DNA of 64,000 nucleotides, from NCBI RefSeq assembly GCF_037975245.1, contig NC_092568.1, positions 19,747,001-19,811,000 of the forward strand, in the 5' to 3' direction. The stretch is from Apostichopus japonicus. Lineage: Eukaryota; Echinodermata; Holothuroidea; Aspidochirotida; Stichopodidae. Shown one piece after another: positions 48,676 through 63,146 of this stretch (positions are counted from its first letter, which is position 1; the number at the start of each line of letters is the position of its first letter). Under the pieces are notes generated by a model that was not told where the DNA came from, did no database searches, and was given only the letters and a program-made list of their open reading frames with translations. Position numbers and translations under genes: made by a program.

Positions 48676-50091
48676 ATCCCTGTCCCCACATGGTCCTGCC
48701 CCTCCTGGCAGTCTGCCCCTTCCAGTCTCATACCTCCCGATCCCTCTCCCCAGCCCCCTCCCCCAAATCTGAACCCTAACATATTCAACAAGTAGACTAA
48801 GCAGGAATATATCAACAAATTTAAAGTTCTGTGAGAGAGACTTGCAGTATCTATTTCAAAACGATGAAAGTCATGAGATATGATATATCAGTCGGCAGAA
48901 TCAACATCATTATTCAGTTGGTTAATTTTTGATATTTCTATTTGGAAGTAAATCTGTGAAACAAAAGACTACAAAATGGCGATGGTCCGGCTTTCGCTCA
49001 ACGAACAGCTGTTCTGATCTATCTTTCTAATGTACAGTTAAAATCGGCTGCATATATTGCAGAAGAAACAGACCGTCCCATCATGTTAAAGACATCATCA
49101 AGTTGCAAGAAGTTTGAAATGCTCCCACCATTTCGGAACTTTCTTTCTCTCTTTCTTACTTACTTTCATCTTTTGACATAAAAATAAAAGCTTGGATGAG
49201 GAGACAATTGCTTAGTGAGTTGCCAAAATCTGCTAATTGCAGAGAAATGGGAGCTGCTGCGTTACTTAATTCCCACGATGACGAGTACCGTACTTGCAAC
49301 TAATTGATGGGGATTCTGTCGTTCATGGGTGTAATTTATAAAAACATAAAGACTACATGGTCCATTGCACAGGCACCTTGCTGCAAAAAACACTTGAGCA
49401 AAACTTGTCAGTGCAAATCAATTGCAAGTTCAACTTTTGATGTTTGAGTGAACCATGTAGCAGAAGATGTTAAATATAGTAGATTCTTATAAAAATCAAG
49501 ACTTGTCAAACAGGAGAGACGAATATCTGAATTATTGAAAACATACTCCACCGGCATAACATCCATTTCAGCAATGTTTGCTTTAATACCTGTTTGCTTG
49601 TTTGTTTGTCTGTTTGTATGTATTTATATGTATTGTTTTTTTGTTTTTTTTACTATTAATCCAGTACGATCAGGAAGTTATACATTTTCCTGTAATACCT
49701 TCGGACATCGCCACCTACTTTATACTACATAGCTGGACTGTTGTTTGTAACAGAAAGTCTAGCTTCAACTTATAATCGCCACAATTTTTCTCATTCACTT
49801 TTTGAATAACTCATTGAAATATGACAAAGGAAGAGCACTTTTTTGGACACTGAGTTTCCATTTCAAAGCGTTCATCCGCTTAAGTTCTAACAGCGAGCAT
49901 GCATGGCTTTATCACCATGGTGACATTTCGACAGCACAACAAGTAGTTTTCAAGTATAATATTGACGGAAAGTGTATGACACCTGATAACTTTTTAGTGA
50001 CAGTATGCATACAGCTACAGAAACAGTACCGTTATATAGATTCACATATATATCAATGAGTTGATAAGAATCAGAGAAACTCCACCAGTCT

Positions 50092-50251
50092 CCCCCCCCA
50101 CCAAATGCCATCAAACTTCTCTCCCTATATCTACCAAGTATATTCTAGAGTTAACCTCCCCCACCCCTCCACCCTCCCCCACCCCTCCACCCCCCCACAT
50201 GCCAACAAACTTCTCTACCTATGTCTAGCCAGAATATTCTAGAGTAAAACT
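50092..50251 (+). repeat. Tandem duplication next to C-runs (94-bp offset)
   Basis: The segments at about 50100-50156 and 50194-50251 share blocks such as AAACTTCTC and ATATTCTAGAGT with several substitutions. They are separated by CCCCACCCCTCCACCCTCCC-type sequence, itself repeated twice. Confidence 0.8.
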
Positions 50252-53200
50252 CTAGCAACAATATAAGCAATTTCAAACTCTCTTTGATATTCAGGTTTGA
50301 CCTCTGACCTTTGAACTTTCATGTGTAACCCATTTTCACAATCACATTTCACAATCTGGAGCAAATTTGCCTGATCTGCTGCTCTATTTAAAATACAAAG
50401 TTATGTAGACTTTCCTATGTGGTATTAGTGTCAGTTACTGATATAACCCACTATCGATTTGAAGCCGTAGTCCACCCTCTCTCCTCCTCCTCCCCCCGAC
50501 CCCCTCCTCCCCAAATAATCCCAGTCAAGGTCCTTTTGATAATGACCTTTGCTGACCTGTCACTACCTTGGTACCTACCAAAGTATGTACATTTCTTCAA
50601 CTCACCACATGTATGTGAGGACTATCCCTCTTCCCAAAAATTTAGTTACATTTCTTACAAATAAATATGTACATCCCAAAATTATAAGAAAAGAAAAGAA
50701 ATTGTGCTAAAAAGCATTGATCCTGCTGAATATCACTTAATTACACTGAATCTTGAAAGGTCCTGGCAAGGACTTACTGAAAGTGTGTCTGAGCAAACCA
50801 GTAGAACAGTTAAGGTTTTACCTATAATACATTATATGCAGCTTATTCAACTCTATGCATATTATCCCACACTCTAAAGAAAAATGTAAGGCCCACCTAC
50901 TGTAATATTCGCAAAACCACTTCACAGTAAGACAATCCCCAGGCTTTTATGTACTACACTTTTCAATGTTTGACCCCCCAAAACCTCAACTGACCTTTGA
51001 CATTTTCAGGCTATCAAATTCTGATGCAGGGAGTACCTCTGCCAAAGGAATGTACAAATTTTTTGTTGATAACTCTTTGGCCAATGCCAAATGCATTCAA
51101 TCAAAACTAGATACCATTTACCAGATTTTTTTTTTATTTTCTATTTTTACTGCCAAAACGTACATGTATTTATCTCCATGGACTCAACGTGACATTTAAC
51201 TTGTTATTCTTTCCTCAACTTCAAATATTTTTTTTGTAGCTTTTAGGAAACAGTTGACAAGATATGTTGCTTTTTTAATGAATCAAGGAGGCGTTGGCAA
51301 TATTAGAAAGTCATTGTTACTTTGACCTTTTTTTGCTTCTCTTAGTTATCTGGAAGGGAAGAGGGAGGGGGAATGTTTTTCAAATACAATTTCTCTTGAG
51401 GCAGCAAGAACTGAAAGTTTTGTTTTCTGTGTTCCTGTATATATATATATGTAGTGAATTCTCATAATTCGTTAATTTCAGCTTAGAAATTGTTGCTATA
51501 ATTTATTTAACCATTTTTCCTTTATTTCAAAGGTCACATTGGCATGCACAAGCTTCTTCAGGGTTAGCTCATGCACCTATCTGACCATGCACATATTTAC
51601 AACTTGCACATGTATCATATTTTGTACATGTGTGTAATATAAATATCGTTCCACAGAATCCGCAGATACAATGAAGGTCACTCGACTATATACAGTTTTG
51701 GAGGAAGGTGATTTTACGCGACTTCATGTTCAATATGATATGTTCAAGTATACATGCAGATACATGGACACCTAATCCACCCTTCCAGCAGCCCCACCCC
51801 CCCCCTCCCCTCCTCACAGCAATGTTGCTGCAACAGGTGGTATATTCAACACCGCTGAACATTAATCTGCCACACCTACCATCTCAAGCCCTGTGTCAAG
51901 GTCTCCCTTATGTCACCTACAGTAGTTGTATCTGGATTTCGCAAAAGTTGAACGAGTTCCCAGATTTCATGGTTATGAAAATTTACACATATGGTTACTT
52001 TGCTTGGTGAATTATTATTTGTCATTTGGAATCGTGAAACAGTACATTGTTGAGTGTGTTATGAGTTAGAACGTTTGATACTGTAAAATGTTCTTAAAAG
52101 AGACCACAAAATATAACTTACAAATATCAATGGATCATTCATTTTGATTTTAAATCTATATATACAGGTACTCAGTGATTTGAAATACTATAAACTAAAG
52201 CGCTTGTTTTATTACAATTCCCACATAATCAGAGTGACCATTCCAGGGAAGTTGAGGAACTTGGGTTTTCTTGGGCAGTGTACATTTCATAATTCAAGTA
52301 TTGTTATCAAAACACCAGTAATCCCTTTCTTCAACTTTCAGATGGTAAACGGACGCTAACATGATCTCAAGACAAAAGACATTCGCTCACTGTCATATTA
52401 AAATTCTTTAACTGTCATATTTAACTGTCATATTTAACTTTCGAATAATACCTAAATAATTGCTTTTAAAGTAAGATACACAATGACGATATTCCTACAA
52501 CTTTACTCTAGTGTGCATGCATTAGAACAATCTCTTACAATAATTTATCGTTTGTAGCAATTTTCCGTTGAATTTACTTCAAGTAATTGTTCCACAGCTT
52601 CCTAAACATTGTTTAAACCATGACAAGGAAAAAAGGCTGCCTAAAATTTGCAGAAACAAAATTGATTCTCTGATCTTGAGGTGCAGTAGTAGTTCTTGTT
52701 TCCATCAAAGTAACTGAAGTTTCTCCTATTTTTGTCTCTCTTTTTTGTGGTGGGTTGGGGGAGGGGGAGGGGAGAGGGGAAAGGCTCTGAATTAAAGCAA
52801 AATGACACCACCGCACACATTAGTGTCCAGCTGAGTGACATAAATATCCATAAATATGACATGTACAGGTATATATACAAGTTAATCCCCCTCACTCCCC
52901 CCCCCCCCTCACCTTCAACAAAAAACCCTTTGAACAATGTGAAATGTGGAAACTTTTAACAGACGAACCCCTGAATGGGTTGTTCAATGTACTAACATTA
53001 CTGATGTCTTGTGATGTAACTTTTAAAGGACGCCATGTATCTAGATAAAGAAAGATGGTTGGTATGGTAGTCATTTCATCATTTAAAAGTTCTAGCCATT
53101 TTGTCATCTAGCTGTGAAATGAACAATGAGTTGTACAGTACTTATTGGAATGTTTGTCCAGCTGTTAGACAAAACAATATTCATCAAGTTCAAATCTCAA

Positions 53201-56200
53201 GTTATAATCACTTTATTTGAAAGGTTCCCATGTTCATATTTATAAATCTGGATAATAACTAGACAATAAAACCATTGACTTGTTTAAGACTACAAAACAG
53301 CTTACATAAAATTTATAATTTTTTTAAAATGAAATATATATAAATAACATCAGGTGAAGGAGGTCAAAGACTGTTTGACCTTGGTATTTCAAAAACTAAA
53401 AAACAATTGAAGGCACATAAAAAAATTGACCCCCCTCCCATCACAAAGTTAAGAAAAGAAAGAAAAGATATTAAAGAAAAAAGTAGTTGCAGACATAAAC
53501 ACTACAATGTCAGTGCAACAAGCACATCCCTGGTTACCATGGTAATAAGACATTATTGCTGTATATTGATCATGATGTTCATATAAAATAACATACACAT
53601 TTGTTAGTGTTCACAGCATACTATCATCTCTATTGGACACCAAAAGTCTCATCAAATATGACAAAGAACTGCTGTAAAAGATACATCTACATACATTATT
53701 ATATGTTATAGATGTTCTAAAAGATTGTGCAACATATTCCTGAAGAGAACATTGATAGGGTGGTGGCTGACATGATCTTGTACAGTGATGTTGCTGTTGA
53801 ACGTTAAATATGTAAATTTGACAGCTCATATATGCCAAAGTGCACCATAATACACATTTTAGGCGATCAATTTCTTTGTGATTTTACATCAATATATATA
53901 CATAAATTGCCCTTTCAAATATGCATCCGACTTGGAGAGCTGACAAAAATTATTATTTTGTGACGATACTCGCAAAACGGTTCAAAACATGTATGAGGAT
54001 GCTCTGAACATATATCATTTCGCATATTTTGACCTCATTTAATTTATTTGCTTGTAAACAACAATTTGTTGCATGCTGAAAAGAAAGTTGTCGCACATCA
54101 TATGTTGTGTATAGCCATCACCATAAGAAGGTCACAACAGGACAAGATGTCACCCTATTTGGTTTTATAAACTCTTTATGGAAACGCATCACTAATACGA
54201 CGGGACGTACTGTAACTCTTTGAAGTTTGATTGTACCATCATAGCTCTTCGTTTTTAGTTTTTTTTTTGCTGTTCTTGCTCTTCTCTGTGTTTTAAATTA
54301 TGATTTCGGCAGAACTTGGTTAAACAAAAGCAATGTGTTTGAGTAAAACCCACACTGAGAAACGTTTTTAACTTTTTTAAGGTGAATTTTGATAAATGTT
54401 ACATACATAATTTGCAGTATAACCCAAGTCTTTTACCCAATTGTCCTTAAACTGCTCACTTTAATATGAATGTAGAGCTGCGAGTGTATGTAAATGTAAG
54501 ATCTTGGAATATATCAAGCTGTTGTCAGACTCATTAACCGAACCATTATATTTATCAATTACATTATAGAATTTTTTAACTTTTTCTTATGAAAATTGCT
54601 CTGAACAGAGGTCTTGTGGTTCAGATGTCCGGTCAGTCAGACTGCCACTTTGTCAATGTATGATATGTCACTGACTGCTATCAAGAGTTAAAAATCTCTT
54701 AGCTTTTCCTTGTTTTTTTTCCTCTATATTTTCACGATTAATGTAATTATTGATGTTATTAGAAAATATGCCAGCAAACATACATAATTTGGCACATAAA
54801 TATTCAAATTTACCTTTTGCTCTCAAATGAATATGAAAAAAAAAGTAATAAATAAGAAATCCATCTCAACTTACACAGTTAGTTACTCAGTACTTTCTAC
54901 CTATAGATGATGTCAGTTTTAGACTTGTTCAAGTCTTTGGCCTTTGGATACCTGTCTTAAATGATGATGGTTGCCAGACTTAAATTTCTTCTGAATTACC
55001 ATCACATTATTTAAACTTAAATGTTTGCCCAATGCCATTGTAACAGGTTTTGCAGCTTAAACTTAAACTTCTACCAAATAGATTCTTGCCTGCATCATGG
55101 ATCTCTAGCTAGCTAGACAAGGTGGTCTGATGATGACATCATATCCTATTTTTGACCTGTTGAGTTAGACACTGTAGTAGACAGACTAGTACAGTGTACA
55201 CCAACATTGTACTTACAGTAGTCGGGCTATTACTTTTGGCCAGTCCAATGATTTTAGTAACCATCCTACTGTATATGAACACAGCTACTATTATGTCTGT
55301 TCATGCAGCTCGGCTGTACAGTAGCCCTATTTACTTGTGATCGGGGCATATTTTTTTGGCTGAGTTTCAAAATATACCATCAACTCTTACAAAGCCAGTG
55401 GAGCAAGTGGACTAGTAATTTACACCAATCCATTTTTAGTACACTGTGCAGTAAACACTAGATACCACTGCTGATTTGGCAGTCAAAAAGAGTTCCAGAA
55501 TTCTTTGGGTCTTCAGAGTGACTTATATTTAGTAGAACTTTAAATACCATATTTAGTAAGTTCACCATGAACAGATCGAGTTCTAAGAAGTAACATTAAC
55601 TTTTTTTTTTGACAAAGTCACAGATCTCTTTCATGGAACCCGGAACAGGAAGGCTGATCGATGTACTAATAGGTTATATCTTCCTCATGTCAGCCACTCT
55701 CGTCTTTTGGCACATAACCTATTTAAAGTACAGGAAGCTGGTGGCAACAATGTTATGTTGTACAGGATGTGGCCATACTGAATCATGAAGTGTAATATAT
55801 GCTATGCTGTTGCTGTTAACCTACCACCCTTCATGTACACATGTATGTATACAAACATACATACCTTCCGTACTTGCACATGATGCATGCAGCACAGTAT
55901 ATCATGTTAGCAGACCTATTTTAGTACGTACTGTATGTACATGTATGTTATAAGCAAGCCACTCATGTGAACGAACCCTGTTGTCAGCCCACAGAACATT
56001 ACAGTCATGTCCTGTCTATAATTTAACATTCACATCTAGCTGCTTTACTTTAACATAAAGACCACATACCAAAGCAAACACCACAGCATAGAACATGGCA
56101 TCGCAGCAGACTGCCCTTTGACCAGTCAGCTCCCAAACATTTTTTTCCCCTTTTTTCTCCACAAAGGTCAACACGCTGACATTGGCATTGCTGGCTGGTA

Positions 56201-57744
56201 ATGTGCTTCCTGATAGCAATATATATATAGGATATATAGTACAGCATAATGAATGTACTCTTAATGGCAGTTGACTCAGAGTGGACTGCAGTTAGAGCTG
56301 TCTATAGTGTTATGTATGTACGTTATGTATTCATGATCCGGAGTTGCACAATGACGTTGAGACAGATGCTTGTATTCACAGACGGTTTATAATCTGGGAA
56401 TACAATCAGGTACAAATATCCAAACTTGTATTTTGCGGGTCCGATGGAAGAAAAAAGGGGGGGAACCAACCACGAAGACGGTGAATGCAACAGTCAGCAA
56501 CATGAATCATGGCAGGCCATGTATCCACATTGTGGTCTCGATAAATCAAAAACCTTTAATCTTGTTTACTTCCAGGGATCATTCAGGCAACTTTGAGTAA
56601 CATCTGAGACAGTACCTTCCAATTGATTATAGCTTCTTTTTTTTTTAAATCAAGTATGTTTGGCATCCACATAGAGCTCAATAATACTCAAGCTGCAAGA
56701 TGGCCGAACTGTTACGATTTAGGATTTGCATGTTTTACAGATATGTATATGTATGCTATGCGGTTTGCAACTGTTTACTGTAGATACACCTACATATGAA
56801 CGTTTCATCAAAGAGAAAATATGTATGTAAATGATCACTTTTGATCAGTTCAAACCACAGAATCCCTCATCATGAAAAAACTTTTAAATACATCTTATAT
56901 TTGGCAGCTATATACACCTATATTTTAACCCTTCCTTCAAAGATCCAAGCTCTTATCTGACGAACTTTCTTCCAAAAGTCGTAAGAAACTTGCTCATTGA
57001 TGGGATGATCAATGATTGCCCCTCAATGTAAAAAAAATCTTTGATACGACGACGTACATCCACAATTAAATGAAGAATCCATCCTCATATAGCAAGAGCT
57101 GGTTTAATAATATACTTTCTCTACTCTGTGTTAGAGTAACTATATATACAATTATAAGCTTTTGATTTCTTTCCTATCTTTCTTCTTTATTTTTTGGTTT
57201 TTGGCTGATAAAATGTCATACAGTATTTGAAGACATAATACATACTAAGTGGTAAACTGTTTACAACCACATAAGTTACAAATTAAAACATTACAGAAAT
57301 TATTGAAACGTCCAATATCCGAATTGGTGCTTCTGATACCGAAATGATGATTTAAGATGTGAATTAAGAATGTGATGCATCATATTTTGCAAAGCTGAAA
57401 GTGAGGTTTGCCATTATTACTAATCTCCCTATATCTTCTGGATCTCACCTCTTCTCCTCATCCCCTCCCTTCACCACCAATCTTCTACCCCTCCCCAATT
57501 CCTTACAGCATTAAAAGAAGGTCCTTGTAGGTACAATTCTTGACTTGGCAATTTCATATTCTTTAATTCATATGATTACAAATATTTCAACACTTACACT
57601 GTCAGGTGCTGTTGAACTACTGTACACAGCAACAAATAATCTAGTTCTAACTTGAAGGGATCAGGTCTGAAGCTTTAAGGTAACATTGCTTCCCTTTTCT
57701 TTTTCTTTTTCTCGACATGGAATTAAGTTTCCTGTTTGCAATTT

Positions 57745-57827
57745 TAAGCTATATCAAATAATTATAACATGATGATCACATAGTGGATTAAGCTATATCA
57801 AGGATATAACATGATGATCACATAGTG
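57745..57827 (+). repeat. Tandem duplication (44-bp offset)
   Basis: TAAGCTATATCAA plus ATAACATGATGATCACATAG occurs at 57745-57785 and again at 57789-57827, with a small internal length difference. Confidence 0.9.
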
Positions 57828-60800
57828 AATTTAAGGCAGAATACAGCAAATCAGACACCATATGTAACCAAAGTTCGAAGGTATCGAGTTGCAGCCAGGA
57901 AAATATTTCATCTGCTGCAAAAACTATACTTACTCTTGATAAATAAAGTTGTACCAAATAGCAAATTCCTTTCATATAATTTAAACATTGATGTCCTCCA
58001 CCTATTTTTGCAGAAGTTAGGGCTTAAGTTATCTCCCCCCCCCCCCCTCCCTCTTCCCAACTCAGCACCAGTTCTCAAAATACCTATGTTTACACTTATG
58101 ATATGGATGTTTGCCCAGGTTATAAGCATCCAATGGATATGCTACGTGGCTTACTAACAGATTCACATGACTTTCAAGAATACAAATGACCCCACATGTA
58201 AACAAGGAATATGGAACTTTTGTAAGCTTCTTCTTTGATGAAGGGGGATATACAAGGGTATCTTATTTGGTGGGGGGAGGGGGATTGTTTTGTGATTGTT
58301 TCATGTTTTTATTTAATTATTAATTTATATATTTTTTTATTTATTAATATCTTAGCAGGAAGAACATGGAAAGTTTAGTATAAAAACTGTAAAAGATATC
58401 TAGTTCTCTACTTTAAGATAAATAATCTCCAATCAATCTTGAAACAATCGTTTAAATATATATGCATATATATGTCAATTCTTAAACAATTAATTATGTA
58501 AATTATCTGATCAAGAATTATCCATGTAGCCACTAGAATGCAAAAAGCTCATTTCATCATGTATATAATACAAGATTAAAGACTAACAAACATTCAGCCT
58601 GCATTGCCAATGAACCTTATCTACTCTATCGGACCATTTCGGCGGATTCAATGTATGTATGATAGGAAAAACCCCATCAAATTTAATTCATGCAACAATA
58701 TGCATTGATGTGGTTAATGATAGCCACTGCAAAATCTGAAAATGGTTTCAACAGGACTATATATACTGAAGAATTGACCACTATGAAAGCATTGCTTGAC
58801 TTGATAAATCAAAAAAGTCCTTTTTGTGTTCAAATAATCGAATACTGTCTCCAAAACTGCATTTAACATGTATTTAATCTACAAGACAAAACACTATGAA
58901 AGACATATATTTGCCAACTGTTCAAATATCAGTTGATCATATAGACTAAATCTTTATATTTATTTTTTTATTTTTTATCATTGATATATGATCCCAGGGA
59001 TTTCTGTGATATATTTAAACAAGAAAGTCAAAAAAGAAAAGAGAAAAAAGATATGGGCAGAATTTGATTGAAATGGATAAATTTAAATGCCACTTGACAA
59101 CATGAGCAGAATGAACAAAAAAGATAAAATAGAAAATCACTTCAATTAAGAACCTATTGGATTTACATCAAAAGTGGAAAAAGGAAAAGGAATATAAAAA
59201 TGAAAAGCAGAAGTACAAATTTACCAAGATTTAGACAAAGATATTTCATCTTCAAAACACTGGTGTCAGATCATTATTGATATGAAATATTTAATATTAG
59301 CTTTGACTTTTACAGTTAGTGGCATAATGTAACCTTATTTACAAACAACAAAACTACAGTCCTAGTCCACTCTCTGGTTAAATTCAAAAGGATTTTTTAG
59401 CTTTATATCTGCAACACAGATTAATAGTTGGAAATTTGCAACCAGTGTAAACAATCTACATATTCATATGTATGTTTATTCATGAAGGATAAAATTTATA
59501 GCTGTTGTCTTGTTTGATTCAAAAGCAATAGATATGTTGCTTGAAAAGGTTCAACTTTAACTGACATAAGAAGCAGATTGCTGCAGCATGATCAATATAC
59601 TGTATAACTGATACATACAGCCCCCCTCCCCCCCCCCAAAAAAAAGAATAAAAAGTCTGGTACATTGAACATGTTTTGGTGAGGGGAGAGGGGAGTTCAG
59701 GAGTGGCAGAGATACTTGACATTTTGCAGGAAACATTTTTTTCTTTTTTTATAATTTCTCAAATTTGTCCACCATTTTGTTCACTGACATTGAAAGATGA
59801 CATACATCACATATTATCAACAACAACAACAACACTGTTTGTTTTCTCATCTATTCTTGGCACACTTCCCCTCATTGTCTTCTTTCTTTCTCTCTCTCTC
59901 TCTCATTTCTTGGCATTATTTACTCTTTTTTTATCTTCTTTGTATTCTCTTCTTCTGCTTTCCTTTAAACAGTCCTTAGAGTGCCTTAATGGAAAATGAC
60001 AACATAATTTATCTGCTAGACTTAACAATAACATGAATTGTGAAGGAAAAATTACTTGAGTGTATTGTACAGGATAATTGATTTTAAGCTTAAAACCTGA
60101 AGTCAACTCAAGACTCATTTTTCTAATGATGTTTTGGGGGTAATGTTTGTCCCAAAGACAAATATGGAATTTCTTTTAAAAAAATTGTCTCAACAGTAAA
60201 ATCATAATCATCCCACAGGATGAGGTAATATTTATACGACTACATTCTGACTGTTAGCTTCTCTTTTTTTTATATTATAAACATTTTTTTAAGAGAGCTA
60301 GATGTCTCTCTAGTAACATTGTTCTTCTCAGCATTTCAGAATCAGCCCTGTTAAACAAGTAATTTTGTTTAATTTCCAGTTAAGAAGCAGCATATTAGTA
60401 TTATCATTGTTTCTTGCTACTGTTTCAAGTTATTTGAACTCAATCCTGTACCAAATAAGTTTCCTAAGAGCTAAAACAATAAGTAATAATTTAAAATAGT
60501 TCCTTACAACACTCAGTAAATATTTAGCCTGATCGGATGTTACAAAAAAAATTAAGAAAGAAATCAGGGTGCTGTCAGGTGAGGACCTGTTTTTACTGTA
60601 AATAGTTTGTTACTAGTAGTCTATACTTAAAACATTTTTAATATGTTATGACTATAGAATCAGAATGTACAATACTTATGTTTTAATTTAGAATATTAAA
60701 ACAAGGTTGCAGAAGTATATTTTAATCTTAGTGTACTTCACTTTCTTTTGTAGTATATATTGCAGCCTTACAGTTATTAACTTTGGCTTCATGAAAATTT

Positions 60801-63094
60801 GTATAGTCTTTTTTTGTTTCAAACTAAATGCCACTTATAAGCAGGCAGACAAAATATAGTTAATCCTTTACTATTTAACTCTGTTCAGTATATTTATGCA
60901 CTGTACTGACTTCAAGTAGAAGTGCTTATGAGCTGTTAAAATTGAGTTGATCAGTACTTACCTAGGCACTGTGTTATTTTATACCTTTCACATATTAGTC
61001 CTGTGTAATTTTAAATTACTTCTAAGTTCTATTCAATCAGAATTTAAAAATTGAACCAAACCATGCTATACTTTCAAGTGTTTCCTACATGTTTTGAATA
61101 TATATGATCATTTTTAAAATGAGAAGAAATTGTTTTAAAAATGCCAAATTTCTAACTCAACTAAATAAGCCTAGATAGATACCAGAAACTATGGAAATTC
61201 TGTTCTGAAATTGATGACACTCCTTCAATGAAAGCTACAGTAGGCCTACCTTAAACTGTAATCCAAGTGAAATTTGTAATGGTTAAATAAACCATCATTT
61301 AACTGATTGAAACAAAAGCAAAAATCAAGTCTTTCATTTGGCATATGTACAGTCAATGCATAATATATAATAATAAATATTTGTTTCCTCTTTCCTGTTT
61401 AAAAATAAAGCAACACTTTATTCTTTAAGTGGTATAAATCTTAAAATCCTAGTCTAGCAAAGTGACTATATTGTAATCCTTCAAATACATGAAATACAGC
61501 CAGGAAGTTTATATGCCATTTCAAAGAAAAAAACACAGCAGAATAACCCAAACAAATTGTTCAATTTGTCAAGGCCCGTGCTTGAATGTTTACAAAATTT
61601 ACTCTGTTGTTAACCATATCTAAGATAGATGAACTCTCCTATACAAGCTTGGCATGTTTCTACCCATACATGTGTGTTTGCTTTGTCTTTTCTTAATTAA
61701 AAAAATATATTAGAAACATATTCTTATCATCTTGAAAACAGTCACCTATTACTATCTGATTGCAGACAAGGTAGCTTCTACTATCTACTGTCTAAAAACT
61801 AGAGAATGTGTTTGCAGGTTGTTGTTTTTTATGAATAAAAAGGAAATAATTGTTTTGCTTCTTGAAAACCATTTAGACTTGTATTAAAAATTGTTTACAA
61901 CAAGAAATGTTTACTGCTCTTTAATCTCTACAATTGGAAACTAAATTTGAAATTGGGAATGAAACCATAGAAAGGATTACCAAATCTGTAGAACTTTTTA
62001 TTCATTTATGTTTAATAGTTAAACTGATTTTCTTTGCTTTTAAATATCTTCCAATAGAAGAGGAAAATAATAGAACTGATACATGACATATTTGTGAATT
62101 CCTTTCTAATAATACTGACTGTGAATGTTCTGACCTATGTTGCATATGAGTATGGGAAATGTTTGCCATAAAAAAAGGTCCAAATGTATTATCAACTTCC
62201 AATTTTAAATGATTTAGGCTTACACCAACCAGTTACATCATTAGATTTGCAAACTAATGGACAATATCTAGAAACTAAGGACCAACAAGGATGTATTTAT
62301 GCAACTTTGCTGTCTCAGAAAGATGCAACAGGCTATAGGTCTCAAAAAACTGTCATATAAACCACAGGGCTTAGTAGAAATTATTTCCATTCCATATCGC
62401 AGAAAAGAACCAATACGTTCAAATCTAAGGCTATAACGTGCTAAGTATACTGTGACTGATAAATACGTAACCGAATACCAAAACACTTTACGAACAAATC
62501 AATTCCGATACGAATTGCAGTATCTTTACTTCTAAATGAACATCCATATTTACACTATTAATAATTTTCTGTGCAAGAAATATAATTTTCTCTGGCAAAA
62601 ATCACGCTTGTTATACAGAAACTGAAAGAGATCTTATGAATTTTTGTTAACGTACACTCAGCATTGATGCTTGCATATATATACCGTAGTGTACTACTAC
62701 TGCACAACAGTGTTTTAGCTCGGCCTTCTTGTATCTGACCGTTTCACATTCTGTTTCCGTCCGATTTAGCGCCTAATAACTACATACAGATGAATTTATT
62801 CGAGAAATTAGTCAATGTTAGGCCTTCATTATGTTTCTTCCGTCACATCGATATCATAATCTTAGAAAATGGTTACAATTCAACTGGTCAAAATTTGATC
62901 TGAAAAAGTTTTGCTGTAGACGAGTGACCAGGCGAACAGTGTAACTGTACATTGGCCGGTCTAGTTCCGTGTTTACACTAACAACCTCGCACTTGACCAA
63001 GTGGCGACGAAACTTAGCGTACTAAGTGATTATGTCCGTAAAATTAGTTCCTCAAAACTTGAGCCTAAAAAGAACGAAATTTCTTCAGACTTAC

Positions 63095-63146
63095 CCGTTA
63101 AGGTTCTCTTAAGCTGCATAGGGTTGTCCTGCTTCCGGCGTGACAT
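63095..63146 (-). CDS. BCL11: BCL11-family zinc-finger transcription factor, coding exon 1 (N-terminal NuRD-recruiting motif)
   Basis: Read on the minus strand, the ATG at 63146 opens a 17-codon stretch beginning MSRRKQDNPMQLKRTLT. It then reaches a consensus donor, G|GTAAGT, with GT at 63094-63093. MSRRKQ at the extreme N-terminus is the known RBBP4/7-binding motif of NuRD-recruiting zinc-finger proteins (BCL11, SALL, FOG). The basic residues R3, R4 and K5 are all present. The exon ends in phase 1 (52 coding bases), matching the phase-1 start of exon 2 and, as I recall, human BCL11A exon 1 (55 coding bases). The ATG has A at -3, a good initiation context. The tail NPMQLKR resembles FOG proteins as much as vertebrate BCL11, so on its own this exon would be ambiguous; exon 2 decides for BCL11. 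An in-frame ATG upstream at 63290 could extend the protein by 48 residues. Further exons lie outside the window. Confidence 0.9.

Larger units (their letters stand above)
3589..63094 (-). other. BCL11: Intron 1 of the BCL11 gene (about 59.5 kb)
   Basis: The intron is bounded by the GTAAGT donor at 63094-63089 and the CAG acceptor ending at 3589, which follows a T-rich tract. No exon-like minus-strand sequence with BCL11 similarity was found between them. The intron is filled with transposon remnants, microsatellites and unassigned AT-rich DNA, listed separately. In human BCL11A the long intron with known enhancers is intron 2; here the first intron is already very large. Regulatory elements are expected in such an intron, but I cannot point to one with certainty. 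Confidence 0.85.
39287..63094. other. Proximal part of intron 1; no gene seen
   Basis: Mostly AT-rich unique-looking sequence with C- or G-runs (39658-39671, 41105-41115, 42319-42329, 45810-45829, 51788-51800, 52898-52908, 58037-58048, 59623-59637). Three small tandem duplications are listed separately, and a CpG-denser patch lies at about 43050-43450. The 166-codon frame at 40149-40649 starts at a non-ATG codon and is not convincing. From about 58.2 to 62.9 kb nothing but A/T-rich sequence with small microsatellites is visible. Confidence 0.55.

Noticed and set aside
48474-48779. Pro/Ser-rich plus-strand frame
   Set aside because: The composition follows from a C-rich tandem duplication, with no domain or splice evidence.
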